Assembly (NCBI GenBank): GCA_002482535.1
Contig: DLGE01000003.1
Span: forward strand, 1 to 46,535
Direction of reading: 5' to 3'
Length of the DNA: 46,535 nt
From: Peptococcaceae bacterium UBA7702
Lineage (GTDB): Bacteria; Bacillota; Dehalobacteriia; UBA7702
The number at the start of each line of letters is the position of its first letter. Position 1 is the first letter of the stretch. A model generated the notes under the pieces. That model saw nothing but the letters and a program-made list of their open reading frames with translations. It made no database searches and was not told the origin of the DNA. Made by a program: the position numbers and the translations under genes. Below, one piece after another: positions 34,570-43,649 of this stretch.

Positions 34570-34598
34570 TTCAAATATTCGACACGCTATGCTATAAT
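34570..34598 (+). promoter_or_regulatory. Possible promoter of iorA
   Basis: TTCAAA (34570-34575) and TATAAT (34593-34598) are separated by 17 bp, about 40 bp before the iorA start. The -35 box is weak. Confidence 0.45.
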
Positions 34599-34638
34599 AA
34601 ATCATTAAGAATCATTTGCCAAAGGGGGACCTTTTTTT

Positions 34639-36381
34639 ATGAAACAATTGATGACAGGCAATGAAGCCATTGCCCTTGGCGCTTGGGAAGCCGGGGTCAA
34701 TGTCGTGGCGGCCTATCCGGGAACGCCCTCCACGGAAATCACGGAAAATGCCGCCAAATATGACGAACTTTACGCCGAATGGGCGCCCAACGAAAAAGTC
34801 GCCCTGGAAGTGGCCATTGGCGCCGCCATCAGCGGCGGGCGGGCCATGGCCTGCATGAAACATGTCGGCGTCAACGTGGCCATGGATCCTCTCATGACCG
34901 TGGCTTTTTCCGGCACGGAAGGGGGTCTTGTCCTCGTCACCGCCGACGATCCCGGGATGCACAGTTCCCAAAATGAACAGGATAACCGCAGGCTGGGACG
35001 GTTCGCCAAAATACCCGTGCTGGAACCGGCCGATGCCGAAGAATGCCGCGATTTCGTCAAAGCCGCTTTCGTCATCAGTGAAACCCTCGACACCCCGGTG
35101 ATGCTGCGGCTCACAACGCGGGTGGCCCACTCCCAATCTTTGGTGGAAAAAGGCGAGCGAATCAATAGAGAACTGCCTCCTTATCGAAAGGATCCGCAAA
35201 AATACGTGATGGTACCGGCCAACGCCAAACCCCGGCATACCGTTGCCGAAGAGCGTTTACTGAAATTAAAAACGTACAGCGACGAAACGGAGCTGAACCG
35301 CATTGAAAAAAACAGCGAGACCATCGGCGTGATCTGTTCCGGGATCGTCTATGCCTACGTCAAAGAGGCTCTCCCCGACGCTTCGGTACTGAAAATCGGT
35401 TTGTCCAATCCCCTGCCGGAACAGCTGATTCGGACTTTCGCCGCCAGTGTTGAAACCCTCTACGTCATTGAGGAATTGGACGATGTCATGGAAGAACAGG
35501 TCCGCGCCATGGGCATCAAAACCCACGGTAAGGATATTTTTTCCTTGGAAGGCGAAGTTTTCCCGGAAATCATCCGGGAAAAGCTCTGCGGCGAAAAAAC
35601 AGTGCCGGCTTACCGTTACGATAAAGAACTGGTGGTACGCCCGCCGGTACTCTGCGCCGGCTGTCCCCACAGAGGCACCTTCCACGTGCTGAAACAGGCC
35701 AAAGTCAACGTTTTGGGGGATATCGGCTGCTATACTTTGGGGGCGCTGCCGCCGCTCAGCGCCATCGACACCACCATCTGCATGGGCGCCGGCATCGGTA
35801 TGGCCTTGGGCATGGAAAAAGTGAGGGGTAAGGATTTTGCCAAGCAGACCGTCGCCGTGATCGGCGATTCTACCTTCCTGCACTCCGGCATCACCGGCCT
35901 CATCGACGCGGTCTACAACAAAGGCTGCACCACCACGATCATCCTCGATAATCACATCACCGCCATGACCGGTCATCAACAAAATCCCCTGACGGGTTTT
36001 ACCGTCAAAGGCGAGCCCGCTGGAAAACTGCACTTGGAAACCATCGTCAAGGGCCTCGGCATCGACCGCGTCAGCGTCGTCGATCCCTTTGACCTCAAAA
36101 CCTTCGCCGCAGTGTTAAAAGAAGAGCTGGCCACCGAAGAACCCTCGGTGATCATCGCCCGCCGTCCCTGTGAATTGCTGCTCAAAGGGGCAAGGGAAGC
36201 CTGTTATATCGATTCCGAACGCTGTCTTCGCTGCGGTAAGTGTCTGAAAATCGGCTGTCCCGCCATAGAAAAGACCGGTGTGGGCAAACCTCCGGTGATC
36301 AAAAGCGAACTCTGCGTCGGTTGCGGCCTCTGTGAGAGGGTCTGCGGCAACGATGGCGTCATCACGAAGGTAGGTGAATGA
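34639..36381 (+). CDS. iorA: Indolepyruvate:ferredoxin oxidoreductase alpha subunit
   Basis: This 580-residue TPP-dependent subunit oxidatively decarboxylates aryl pyruvates from aromatic amino-acid breakdown to aryl-acetyl-CoA and reduces ferredoxin. The N-terminal pyrimidine-binding domain has AYPGTPSTEI. The TPP-binding domain has CAGCPHRGTFHVLK, GDIGCYTLG and GDSTFLHSGITGL. The C-terminus carries two ferredoxin-like Cys clusters, C529/532/535/540 and C559/562/565/569. The start is ATG 34639 with an AAAGGGGG site. It overlaps the ribosome site of iorB. Confidence 0.96.
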   Translation: MKQLMTGNEAIALGAWEAGVNVVAAYPGTPSTEITENAAKYDELYAEWAPNEKVALEVAIGAAISGGRAMACMKHVGVNVAMDPLMTVAFSGTEGGLVLVTADDPGMHSSQNEQDNRRLGRFAKIPVLEPADAEECRDFVKAAFVISETLDTPVMLRLTTRVAHSQSLVEKGERINRELPPYRKDPQKYVMVPANAKPRHTVAEERLLKLKTYSDETELNRIEKNSETIGVICSGIVYAYVKEALPDASVLKIGLSNPLPEQLIRTFAASVETLYVIEELDDVMEEQVRAMGIKTHGKDIFSLEGEVFPEIIREKLCGEKTVPAYRYDKELVVRPPVLCAGCPHRGTFHVLKQAKVNVLGDIGCYTLGALPPLSAIDTTICMGAGIGMALGMEKVRGKDFAKQTVAVIGDSTFLHSGITGLIDAVYNKGCTTTIILDNHITAMTGHQQNPLTGFTVKGEPAGKLHLETIVKGLGIDRVSVVDPFDLKTFAAVLKEELATEEPSVIIARRPCELLLKGAREACYIDSERCLRCGKCLKIGCPAIEKTGVGKPPVIKSELCVGCGLCERVCGNDGVITKVGE

Positions 36382-36382
36382 T

Positions 36383-36973
36383 ATGGCACAAAGTGAAGTG
36401 AAAAGCATTCTCATTGCCGGCGTCGGCGGTCAGGGTACCGTACTCACCGCCCGTGTCTTATCCCGTCTGCTGTTGCAAAGGGGTTATGATATCAAAGTAT
36501 CAGAGATCCACGGCATGTCCCAACGGGGCGGCAGTGTCGTCACACAGGTACGCTACGGTGATAAGGTTCATTCGCCGATCATCGCGCCAAAAAGCGCCGA
36601 CCATATCATCGGCTTTGAATTGCTGGAAGGCGTTCGCGCCCTGCCTTATCTTAAGGAGGGGGGCACCATCATCGTCAACGAACAGAGAATCAAGCCCATG
36701 CCCGTGGTGATCGGCAAAGCTCCTTACCCCGACGACCTCGAAGATTTCCTCCGCCATTGCGGCGCCCAAGCCAAACTCTTTGACGCCCATCTCCTGGCGA
36801 TGAAAGCCGGCAACGCCAAATGCCTCAATATGGTGATGCTCGGCGCCTGGGCCAAAAACGCCGGTTTGGAGTTGGAAGAAGAGGAATGCCTGAGCACCGT
36901 CGCCGCCAACGTACCCCCCAAATTCCTGGAAGTCAACATCGACGGTTTCAAGAGAGGTTATCATGCCTTCTAA
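36383..36973 (+). CDS. iorB: Indolepyruvate:ferredoxin oxidoreductase beta subunit
   Basis: This 196-residue gamma-type oxidoreductase subunit partners IorA. It shows ILIAGVGGQGTVLTARVLSR and the HGMSQRGGSVVTQVRYG segment. ATG 36383 lies 1 nt after the iorA stop, with AGGTGA upstream; an in-frame GTG at 36374 is less likely. Its last codons overlap the next gene by 11 bp. Confidence 0.95.
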   Translation: MAQSEVKSILIAGVGGQGTVLTARVLSRLLLQRGYDIKVSEIHGMSQRGGSVVTQVRYGDKVHSPIIAPKSADHIIGFELLEGVRALPYLKEGGTIIVNEQRIKPMPVVIGKAPYPDDLEDFLRHCGAQAKLFDAHLLAMKAGNAKCLNMVMLGAWAKNAGLELEEEECLSTVAANVPPKFLEVNIDGFKRGYHAF

Positions 36974-37229
36974 ACATATTTACCCGCCCTTTATGGACAA
37001 AGACAGCATTCTCTGTTCCCGCTGTTTCGGTCCGTTGGCCGCCATTGAGCAATACGGCTCCGGCGATAAGGGATACTGGTTCATCGCCCCCTGCAAACAA
37101 TGCGGTGCGAAAATCAAGTGGTACCGGGATAACAACGGCGAAACGAGGGCTGACGGAGATGCGGAAAACGAAGAAAATGCCTTCGGATTTTATATGGAAG
37201 GCGATGAAATCGTCATGAAAGCCAAATAA
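36963..37229 (+). CDS. Small zinc-ribbon protein coupled to iorAB
   Basis: This 88-residue protein has two CxxC pairs (CSRC at about 18-21 and CKQC at about 44-47), consistent with a zinc ribbon, followed by an acidic C-terminal third. I do not recognise the family. The start ATG 36963 lies inside iorB (11-bp overlap) with AGAGG upstream, so the two are translationally coupled. A terminator follows 20 bp after the stop, so it is the last gene of the iorAB operon. Inference: an accessory to the oxidoreductase, such as an assembly factor. Confidence 0.8.
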   Translation: MPSKHIYPPFMDKDSILCSRCFGPLAAIEQYGSGDKGYWFIAPCKQCGAKIKWYRDNNGETRADGDAENEENAFGFYMEGDEIVMKAK

Positions 37230-37250
37230 GAAACGTGTTTTGCAATGCAA

Positions 37251-37300
37251 AAGAAGGTGTCATCCCATGTTAAAAATACTTGGGACACCTTCTTTCTTTT
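37251..37300 (+). terminator. Terminator of the iorAB operon
   Basis: AAGAAGGTGTC plus CCCA (37251-37267, with a 2-nt bulge) pairs with TGGGACACCTTCTT at 37281-37294, followed by TCTTTT. Confidence 0.85.
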
Positions 37301-37409
37301 GTGATGGAGTACGACGGCAAGAGTACTGTGGATTTTTCAGGCAGCGAAGCCCCTCTTCCGGTGTGCTTTCCTTCCCTGCTTCGTCTATTTTTGCGGATCC
37401 GCTCATAAA

Positions 37410-38216
37410 ATGAGAAAAAACAGGAAATCTGGTGCATCTTTTATGATCGTGATCCGTCTCACCAACAAGGTTATTCGGCGTTGCTGCATTGGGGTTGGGC
37501 TCCTTGTGGCGCTTATCCTCTGCCTTACCTTGGTTCCGGTTTTGAGACAATCCGTGGCATATGTCGTAGCCGGCGGAGAGAAACCCATTTACGCCGTGGA
37601 ACGCAGTGATAAGGTCATTGCCCTCTCCTTTGACGCCTCCTGGGGCGCGACCCACACCGAGGATATTTTGACCATTCTTGACGAATACGACGTCAAAACA
37701 ACCTTTTTTTTGGTGAACCTATGGATTGAGGACTATCCCGAACTCGTGGCGGAAATCGACCAGCGCGGCCATGAAATCGGCCTCCATTCCGCCACCCACC
37801 CCTATTTCACCTCCCTTTCCCCCGCAGAGATCACCGGGGAAATCCAGGCCAACAAAGAAGCGGTGACTAAGATCACCGGCAAAACACCAACGGTCTTCCG
37901 CTTCCCCTACGGCGACTATAACAGTAACACCGTAAACACGATCCACAGCTTAGGCCTGGAGGCGATTCAATGGTCCGTAGACAGTCTTGACTGGAAGGAA
38001 CTTTCCGCTTCCGAAATCTCCCTCAGGATCTTGGACAGCGTGAACCCCGGGGCCATCGTTTTAATGCACAACAACGGCGCCCATACGGCGGAAGCGCTGC
38101 GCACCGTCATTCCCTCCCTGCTGGGAGAAGGATACCGCATCGTTCCCGTCAGTGAGCTGCTCCTTACCGGTGACTACTATGTCGATCAAAACGGTATCAT
38201 GCGCAAAGGGGAATGA
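37410..38216 (+). CDS. PdaB-like polysaccharide deacetylase
   Basis: This 268-residue exported NodB-fold protein has a signal anchor at about 24-46. Motif 1 reads ALSFDASWG, where the usual second Asp of FDDG is Ala. As I recall, this is common in clostridial PdaB-like sporulation proteins. Metal-ligand histidines are in GLHSATHPYF, the substrate segment is RFPYGDYN, and the C-terminal motif is IVLMHNN. PdaB acts in spore cortex maintenance in Bacillus; the role here is by homology. No start has a convincing ribosome site: ATG 37410 is kept, and ATG 37443 is possible. Confidence 0.85.
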   Translation: MRKNRKSGASFMIVIRLTNKVIRRCCIGVGLLVALILCLTLVPVLRQSVAYVVAGGEKPIYAVERSDKVIALSFDASWGATHTEDILTILDEYDVKTTFFLVNLWIEDYPELVAEIDQRGHEIGLHSATHPYFTSLSPAEITGEIQANKEAVTKITGKTPTVFRFPYGDYNSNTVNTIHSLGLEAIQWSVDSLDWKELSASEISLRILDSVNPGAIVLMHNNGAHTAEALRTVIPSLLGEGYRIVPVSELLLTGDYYVDQNGIMRKGE

Positions 38217-38223
38217 TAACATC

Positions 38224-38252
38224 TTGTCAAGGGCCGCGGTTTTGTCTATAAT
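38224..38252 (+). promoter_or_regulatory. Promoter for the PK_C-domain gene
   Basis: TTGTCA (38224-38229) and TATAAT (38247-38252) are separated by 17 bp, about 28 bp before ATG 38281. Confidence 0.6.
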
Positions 38253-38280
38253 GAGAAAAAAGGAAAGGAGCCCAGCATTT

Positions 38281-38847
38281 ATGTTGTATTTTGAAAAACC
38301 CGGCCGGGAAAATACGGAACAAACCGTGGCCGAAGCCATCAAAGTTGCCAAAGAACGGGGCATCGGGAAAATCATCGTCGCCTCCCATACAGGGGAAACG
38401 GCAAAACTCTGCAAAGATTGCGGCCTTTCTGTCATCGTCGTCAGCCATCAGGCGGGCTTTCGGGAAAGAGGCGTGCTGGAGCTAAAGGAGGCCACACAAA
38501 GGGAGCTCACCGCCGCCGGAATGCAGGTTTTGACCACCACTCACTTTTTCGCTGGTGCCGACCGGGCCTTAAACCATAAATTCGGGGGGATTTACCCCGC
38601 GGAATTGATGGCCCATACCCTGCGCATTTTGGGACAGGGCTTTAAAGTCTGCGTAGAAATCGCCGTGATGGCCATGGACGCCGGCCTGATCGGCCCGGAA
38701 GAGGATGTGATCACCGTGGGCGGCTCGGCCCAAGGCGCCGATACCGCCGTGTTGCTGACGCCGGCACATTCCCAAAGTTTCTTCGATACCGATATCAAAG
38801 AAATCATCTGTATGCCCAGGGGACATAAAAATAAACAAAAAGCATAG
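38281..38847 (+). CDS. Stand-alone pyruvate kinase C-terminal-domain protein
   Basis: This 188-residue protein is made only of a pyruvate-kinase alpha/beta (PK_C) type domain: TEQTVAEAIKVAKERG, IIVASHTGETAKL and VVSHQAGF, then a longer C-terminal extension with ITVGGSAQGADTAVLL. It has none of the pyruvate-kinase barrel, so it is not a kinase. Such proteins are annotated only by domain and have no known function. ATG 38281 follows an AAAGGAG site; longer in-frame starts extend into the promoter. Confidence 0.8.
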   Translation: MLYFEKPGRENTEQTVAEAIKVAKERGIGKIIVASHTGETAKLCKDCGLSVIVVSHQAGFRERGVLELKEATQRELTAAGMQVLTTTHFFAGADRALNHKFGGIYPAELMAHTLRILGQGFKVCVEIAVMAMDAGLIGPEEDVITVGGSAQGADTAVLLTPAHSQSFFDTDIKEIICMPRGHKNKQKA

Positions 38848-39211
38848 CAACGGCCATCACGGCGGTAAAGAGGGCTTTTATTGCAAAAATTCTCTACATA
38901 TTGCGCAAAAAAGCCCCGTTGCGTCTTAGACGGAATATGATAAGATATAAAGCGTAGTTAATGTTTTCATGTTTTACCCTTTTATCACTTTACTTGATTT
39001 GTTTTGTTTTCATTTCCTAAGAGTTCAATACCGCAAGGGGCCTTTCGTTATTTTAAACGGAAGGCTTTTGCTTTTGTCCCAATCAACCCTGGTACTAACA
39101 TAGCAACGGCGTCTTTCGCTGAACCGACTCTTTGATACGGCGCTTTTCATATTGACTTTCCCTTTTTCCTCTGCTACCCTTAAACCATTAAAAAGGAAAG
39201 AAGGAACATTG
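38848..39211 (+). promoter_or_regulatory. Leader region upstream of adenine deaminase
   Basis: This AT-rich gap has no gene. A possible promoter is TTGCGT (38919-38924) / TAAGAT (38941-38946), 16-bp spacer. A hairpin pairs 39040-39049 with 39056-39065, followed by TTTTGCTTTT. A second possible promoter is TTGACT (39152-39157) / TACCCT (39175-39180), 17-bp spacer. The hairpin may end the upstream gene or attenuate the downstream one. I could not match the purine riboswitch consensus. Confidence 0.4.
39040..39076 (+). terminator. Terminator or attenuator before adenine deaminase
   Basis: A 10-bp stem with one G-T pair joins 39040-39049 to 39056-39065, with the T-rich tail TTTTGCTTTTG. Confidence 0.65.
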
Positions 39212-40888
39212 ATGCGCTATGCTGTCACCGCCGCCGCCCTCGGCCGGGAAAAGAGTGATCTGCTTTTGAAAAACGGCCGCCTGGTCAATGTTTTTACCGG
39301 TAAGCTCGAAAACAAAGACGTGCTCATCAAAGACGGCGTCATCGCTTGCTGCGCCCCATGCGGTGACGTGGAGGCGAAAGAAACCGTGGATCTTGAGGGC
39401 AAATGCATCCTCCCTGGCTTCATCGACGCCCACATCCATATCGAAAGCTCCCATATGACGCCGGTTCCCTTCGGCAACGCCCTTTTGGCCAAAGGCACCA
39501 CGGCGGTGATCGCCGATCCCCATGAAATCGCCAACGCCGCCGGTGTGGAAGGCATCGATTTCATGGTGGAAAACGCCAAAAAAGCGCCGATCGATATTTT
39601 TTTCATGGTGCCCTCTTCGGTTCCGGCGACGGCCATGGAGACCGCCGGCGCCGCCATCAACGCGGAAACTGTGGCAACCCTCTTAAAACGCTACCCGAAA
39701 TTTCTCGGTTTGGGAGAACTGATGAATGTTCCCGGCATTTTAGAGGGCGATCCCGAAACCCTGGCTAAAATCGAAGCGGCCAAAGGCCATTTCTTAGACG
39801 GCCATTTTCCCATGGGTGGCGGACGATCCCTCATGGCCTACGCAGCAGGCGGCATCAGCTCCGATCACGAGTCGGTGACCGCAGGGGAAGCCGCGGAAAA
39901 AATCGCCGCGGGCCTCACTGTTTTTATCCGGGAGGGCAGTTCCGCCAAAAATCTTGAAGAGCTCCTCGGTGCCGTCGATGATCATAACCACAGCCGCTTT
40001 TGTTTCTGCGCCGACGATATCAACGCCGGCGATATCGAAGCCCACGGCGATATCTTAAACTGCGTCAGAAAAGCGGTGGACCTCGGGTTCAATCCGTTTT
40101 ACGCCGTGGAAATGGCCACCGTCAACCCGGCGCGGCACTACCGTCTCGACGGCCGTGGCGCCATTGCCCCAGGCTACATCGCCGACCTCGTGATCGTCGA
40201 CGATCTCAAAACCTTCGCCATCGACAGCGTTTATAAAAATGGGAAAAAAGGCGTCCCCGCCAAGGAACAAGAAAAAACGCGGTTTGGCGCCTTTACCCTG
40301 AAAAACAAGAACTTTTCCTTTCCCACCATGGGAGAAAAGCAAAAGGCCCGGGTGATCAAGGTCTTTGACGGACAACTGATCACCGAGGAACGTGTCTACA
40401 CAAAAAAGGAGCTGGCGGAACATGAGGATATCGCGCTCCTCAGCGTCGTGGAGCGCTACGGCAAAAACGGCAATATCGCCTACGCCCTCGTGGAAGGATT
40501 CGGCCTACGGAAGGGCGCTCTCGCCTCCTCCGTCGCCCACGACAGTCACAACCTGTTGATTTTGGCCAAAACGGAAGCGGATTTCGCCTTTGCGGCGGCA
40601 AGGATGGAGCGGCTCGGCGGTGGCATGACCGTCACGGCAAAGAACCGTCTTTTGGCCGAAATGGCGCTGCCCATCGCCGGTCTCATGACAGAGGAAAACG
40701 CAGCCACGGTGGCAGCCAAAGAACAAGCCTTGGCCAAAGCCGCCAAAGAACTGGGCGTTGTTTTGAACTCCCCCTTTATGACCTTGTCCTTCCTGGCCCT
40801 GCCGGTGATTCCCCACTTAAAACTCACGGATAAAGGTCTCTTTGACGGAAACAAGTTTGACTTTACCTCCCTTTACTTTTCACCCTAA
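39212..40888 (+). CDS. ade: Adenine deaminase
   Basis: This 558-residue amidohydrolase-superfamily enzyme deaminates adenine to hypoxanthine for purine salvage. The metal-binding motif is FIDAHIHIESSHM (His74, His76). The family segments VIADPHEIANA, HFPMGGGRSLMAYAAGGISSDHE and the C-terminal GGGMTV follow. ATG 39212 has an AGAAGGA site and family-typical length. It is monocistronic, between the leader described above and a strong terminator. Confidence 0.96.
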   Translation: MRYAVTAAALGREKSDLLLKNGRLVNVFTGKLENKDVLIKDGVIACCAPCGDVEAKETVDLEGKCILPGFIDAHIHIESSHMTPVPFGNALLAKGTTAVIADPHEIANAAGVEGIDFMVENAKKAPIDIFFMVPSSVPATAMETAGAAINAETVATLLKRYPKFLGLGELMNVPGILEGDPETLAKIEAAKGHFLDGHFPMGGGRSLMAYAAGGISSDHESVTAGEAAEKIAAGLTVFIREGSSAKNLEELLGAVDDHNHSRFCFCADDINAGDIEAHGDILNCVRKAVDLGFNPFYAVEMATVNPARHYRLDGRGAIAPGYIADLVIVDDLKTFAIDSVYKNGKKGVPAKEQEKTRFGAFTLKNKNFSFPTMGEKQKARVIKVFDGQLITEERVYTKKELAEHEDIALLSVVERYGKNGNIAYALVEGFGLRKGALASSVAHDSHNLLILAKTEADFAFAAARMERLGGGMTVTAKNRLLAEMALPIAGLMTEENAATVAAKEQALAKAAKELGVVLNSPFMTLSFLALPVIPHLKLTDKGLFDGNKFDFTSLYFSP

Positions 40889-40923
40889 AACGGGCTTATC
40901 GGGTTAATTGATCTTGTTCTTAG

Positions 40924-40960
40924 AAAGAGGGCATTTTTCACCATGAAGAATGCTCTCTTT
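40924..40960 (+). terminator. Terminator of adenine deaminase
   Basis: A 16-bp stem with two G-T pairs joins 40924-40939 to 40945-40960, followed by a T-rich tail. Confidence 0.85.
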
Positions 40961-41085
40961 GTTCTTTGTTATTATGTATCAAACTCCTGTTATGACACCT
41001 GGATAAAGCGGAAAAGCCACCGACTTAAGGCATATTTTTGAAAACCCCTCATACGATGAAACAACCATCATAAAGAAGGTGCCTT

Positions 41086-42747
41086 ATGTACGAAATGGAT
41101 TACCGCGCCGTCTGGGACCACTGGCATCACAATGCCGACACCGCAACCAGACAGGAACTGGAGACATTAAGCGAAGCCCAACGGGAAGAGCGGTTTTATT
41201 GCGGCCTTGCTTTCGGTACCGGCGGTATCCGGGGAGAAACCGGCGCTGGCAGCAACCGCGTCAACCGTTATACCATTCGCCAGGCGGCGGCAGGTACGGC
41301 CCGTTGGCTGCAATCGACGCTGCCCGCTAAAGAGCTGCAAAAAGGCGTGCTCATCGCCTTTGATACCAGGACAGACTCAGCTGCTTTCGCCCTGGAAGCG
41401 GCGCTAAGCTGCTGCGCCTTCACGATTCCCGCCTATCTTTTTGACGCCCCCGCCCCGGTGCCGCTGCTTTCCTTTACACTGAAAAAAGAGGATTACCTTT
41501 GCGGCATTGCCATTACCGCCAGCCACAATCCCCCAAACCACAACGGCTTTAAGCTCTATAACCGCCAAGGCGGCCAGTTGGTGCCGGCAGAGGCGGCGAA
41601 AATCGCCCCCTATATCGAAGAAACCGACCCCTTTTCCCTGACGCCGCCCTCAGAGTCAAACCTAAAACAGCTGCTTCACTTCACCGGCAAGGCGGAAAAC
41701 GCCGCCTATCTTTCGGCGCTCACCAGGCGCAAAGTAAAGGATTCCCCTTTGACCGTGGTAGCCACGCCCCTCCACGGCGCGGCCAAAAGACTGCTGCCCG
41801 CGGCGCTCAAAAAAACGGGACATCGCGTTTTAAGCGTCCCGGCCCAGGAAGTTTGCGACGGCACTTTTGCCACGGTGACGACACCGAATCCGGAAGACCC
41901 CGCCGTTTTTGCCTGGGCGGAAAAAGTCGGCTACGAAAACCACGCTGATCTGCTTTTCGCCACCGACCCCGACGGCGACCGCTGCGGCGTTGCCGTCAAA
42001 GATCAAAACAGCTATACTCCCCTCTCCGGCAATGAAGTCGGCGCCTTGCTCATCGATTATCTGCTTGGCCGGGACGCGGGTCGCCTCCCTGCCGACGCCT
42101 ATATTATAAAAACCGTAGTCAGCGGCAATTTGGCCGTAAAAATTGCCGCCCACCATAACGTCCCGACACGAATTACGCCAACGGGCTTCAAATACATCGG
42201 TGAGGCCCTGCTGAAAAAAGAAAACGGCACCTTCCTCGCGGGCTATGAGGAAAGCGGCGGCTTTCTCGCGGGAAACCACGCCGCGGACAAAGACGGTATT
42301 TTCACCGCGGTGCTCCTGGCGGAAGCGGCGGCCTTTTATAAAAAGCAGAAGATGACCCTGATCGATGCCATCCAGGCGCTCTACGCCGTTTACGGCTATG
42401 AAAAAAGCGCCACGGAGACCTTCCTTTTCCCCGGCAAAGACGGCGCCCGGCGAAAAGCGGCCTGTTTAGAGTATTTCGCCAAGGAGGCTCAAACCGGCGC
42501 TGACCGAAGGGAAGAGGCCGCCGGGGATACGCTGCTCTTTTATTTTGCGGAAGGAATCAGAACGGCCCTGCGCCCCTCGGGCACAGAGCCGAAATTAAAA
42601 CTCTATTTTAACGTCGGCGGTGCTGATGAAAAAGACGCCGACGCCAAACTGGCTGAAGTCAAAAACCGCTTTTTGCCGCTGATCGCGGAGTTTTTACCGG
42701 AGCACGACAATGCTCCTCATTTCGCAAACAGCGGCGTAGAGAGATAG
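41086..42747 (+). CDS. Phosphoglucomutase/phosphomannomutase family protein
   Basis: This 553-residue alpha-D-phosphohexomutase has the phosphoserine loop TASHNPPNHNGFK (Ser146), the metal-binding loop DPDGDR (Asp294, 296, 298), a sugar-binding GYEESGGF and the phosphate-binding RPSGTEPKLK. FGTGGIRG near residue 43-50 is typical of the PGM2/PgcA branch, so glucose-1-phosphate interconversion is likely, with mannose or pentose phosphates possible. The start is ATG 41086 with an AAGAAGGTG site. Its last 31 bp overlap the convergent cysK gene. Confidence 0.93.
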   Translation: MYEMDYRAVWDHWHHNADTATRQELETLSEAQREERFYCGLAFGTGGIRGETGAGSNRVNRYTIRQAAAGTARWLQSTLPAKELQKGVLIAFDTRTDSAAFALEAALSCCAFTIPAYLFDAPAPVPLLSFTLKKEDYLCGIAITASHNPPNHNGFKLYNRQGGQLVPAEAAKIAPYIEETDPFSLTPPSESNLKQLLHFTGKAENAAYLSALTRRKVKDSPLTVVATPLHGAAKRLLPAALKKTGHRVLSVPAQEVCDGTFATVTTPNPEDPAVFAWAEKVGYENHADLLFATDPDGDRCGVAVKDQNSYTPLSGNEVGALLIDYLLGRDAGRLPADAYIIKTVVSGNLAVKIAAHHNVPTRITPTGFKYIGEALLKKENGTFLAGYEESGGFLAGNHAADKDGIFTAVLLAEAAAFYKKQKMTLIDAIQALYAVYGYEKSATETFLFPGKDGARRKAACLEYFAKEAQTGADRREEAAGDTLLFYFAEGIRTALRPSGTEPKLKLYFNVGGADEKDADAKLAEVKNRFLPLIAEFLPEHDNAPHFANSGVER

Positions 42748-43649
42748 CGGTCGCCGATGTCGGGCAAAAGCGTAACCACGGTTTTGCCGGCGTTTTCTTG
42801 CCGTTTGGCAATGGCAATGGCGGCAAACAGCGCCGCTCCCCCAGAGATCCCCACCAAAACGCCTTCTCTGCGGCCAAGCTCCCGGGCCGCGGCGTAGGCT
42901 TCCTCATCGGTCACGGTGAAAATTTCATCATAAACCGTGGTATCCAGGATATCGGGAATAAAGTTGGCGCCGATCCCCTGGAGACCGTGGGGGCCGGTAT
43001 AACCTTTGGAGAGCAGGGGTGAAGCAGCCGGCTCCACGGCAATCACCTTGACGCCGGGGTTTTGCTCTTTCAAATAGCGGCCCGCGCCGGTAATCGTACC
43101 GCCGGTGCCGACACCGGCGACGAAAAAATCGATTTTCCCTTCGCTGTCCCGCCAAATTTCCGGCCCTGTGGTTTCATAGTGGGCTTGGACATTGGCGGGA
43201 TTTTCAAATTGGCCGGGCATAAAACTGTGGGGAATCGTCGCCGTTAAAGCTTTGGCTTCATCGATGGCACCCTGCATACCCTTGCTCCCCTCGGTGAGGA
43301 CAAGTTCCGCGCCGTAGGCTCTCATCAGGGAACGCCGTTCCTCACTCATGGAATCGGGCATCACGATCAATACGCGGTAGCCTTTGGCGCAGCCGACGGC
43401 GGCCAGGCCGATGCCGGTGTTTCCCGAAGTGGGTTCGATGATGACGCTGTCTTTTTGCAGCAGGCCCCGCCTTTCTGCGTCAGCGATCATGGCGGCGGCG
43501 ATGCGGTCTTTGGCGGAACCGGCGGGATTCAAGTATTCCAACTTGGCCAAAAGGCGGCCTGAAATACCCTTCACCTGTTCCAAACGGTTTAATTCCAAAA
43601 GCGGCGTGTTGCCGATCAGCTCTTCCACGGATTGATAAATACGCGTCAT
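42717..43649 (-). CDS. cysK: Cysteine synthase (O-acetylserine sulfhydrylase)
   Basis: This 310-residue PLP enzyme makes cysteine from O-acetylserine and sulfide. The PLP lysine is Lys47 in NPAGSAKDR, the phosphate-binding loop is TSGNTG (74-79), and GTGGTITGAG forms the cofactor phosphate site. ATG 43649 is chosen for its AAGGAGG site; an upstream extension is not family-like. It converges on the mutase gene with a 31-bp tail overlap. I saw no riboswitch or T-box in its leader. Confidence 0.95.
   Translation of the reverse strand: MTRIYQSVEELIGNTPLLELNRLEQVKGISGRLLAKLEYLNPAGSAKDRIAAAMIADAERRGLLQKDSVIIEPTSGNTGIGLAAVGCAKGYRVLIVMPDSMSEERRSLMRAYGAELVLTEGSKGMQGAIDEAKALTATIPHSFMPGQFENPANVQAHYETTGPEIWRDSEGKIDFFVAGVGTGGTITGAGRYLKEQNPGVKVIAVEPAASPLLSKGYTGPHGLQGIGANFIPDILDTTVYDEIFTVTDEEAYAAARELGRREGVLVGISGGAALFAAIAIAKRQENAGKTVVTLLPDIGDRYLSTPLFAK

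Noticed and set aside
38848..39211. Purine riboswitch upstream of adenine deaminase
   Set aside because: The conserved aptamer core sequences are absent as far as I can read.
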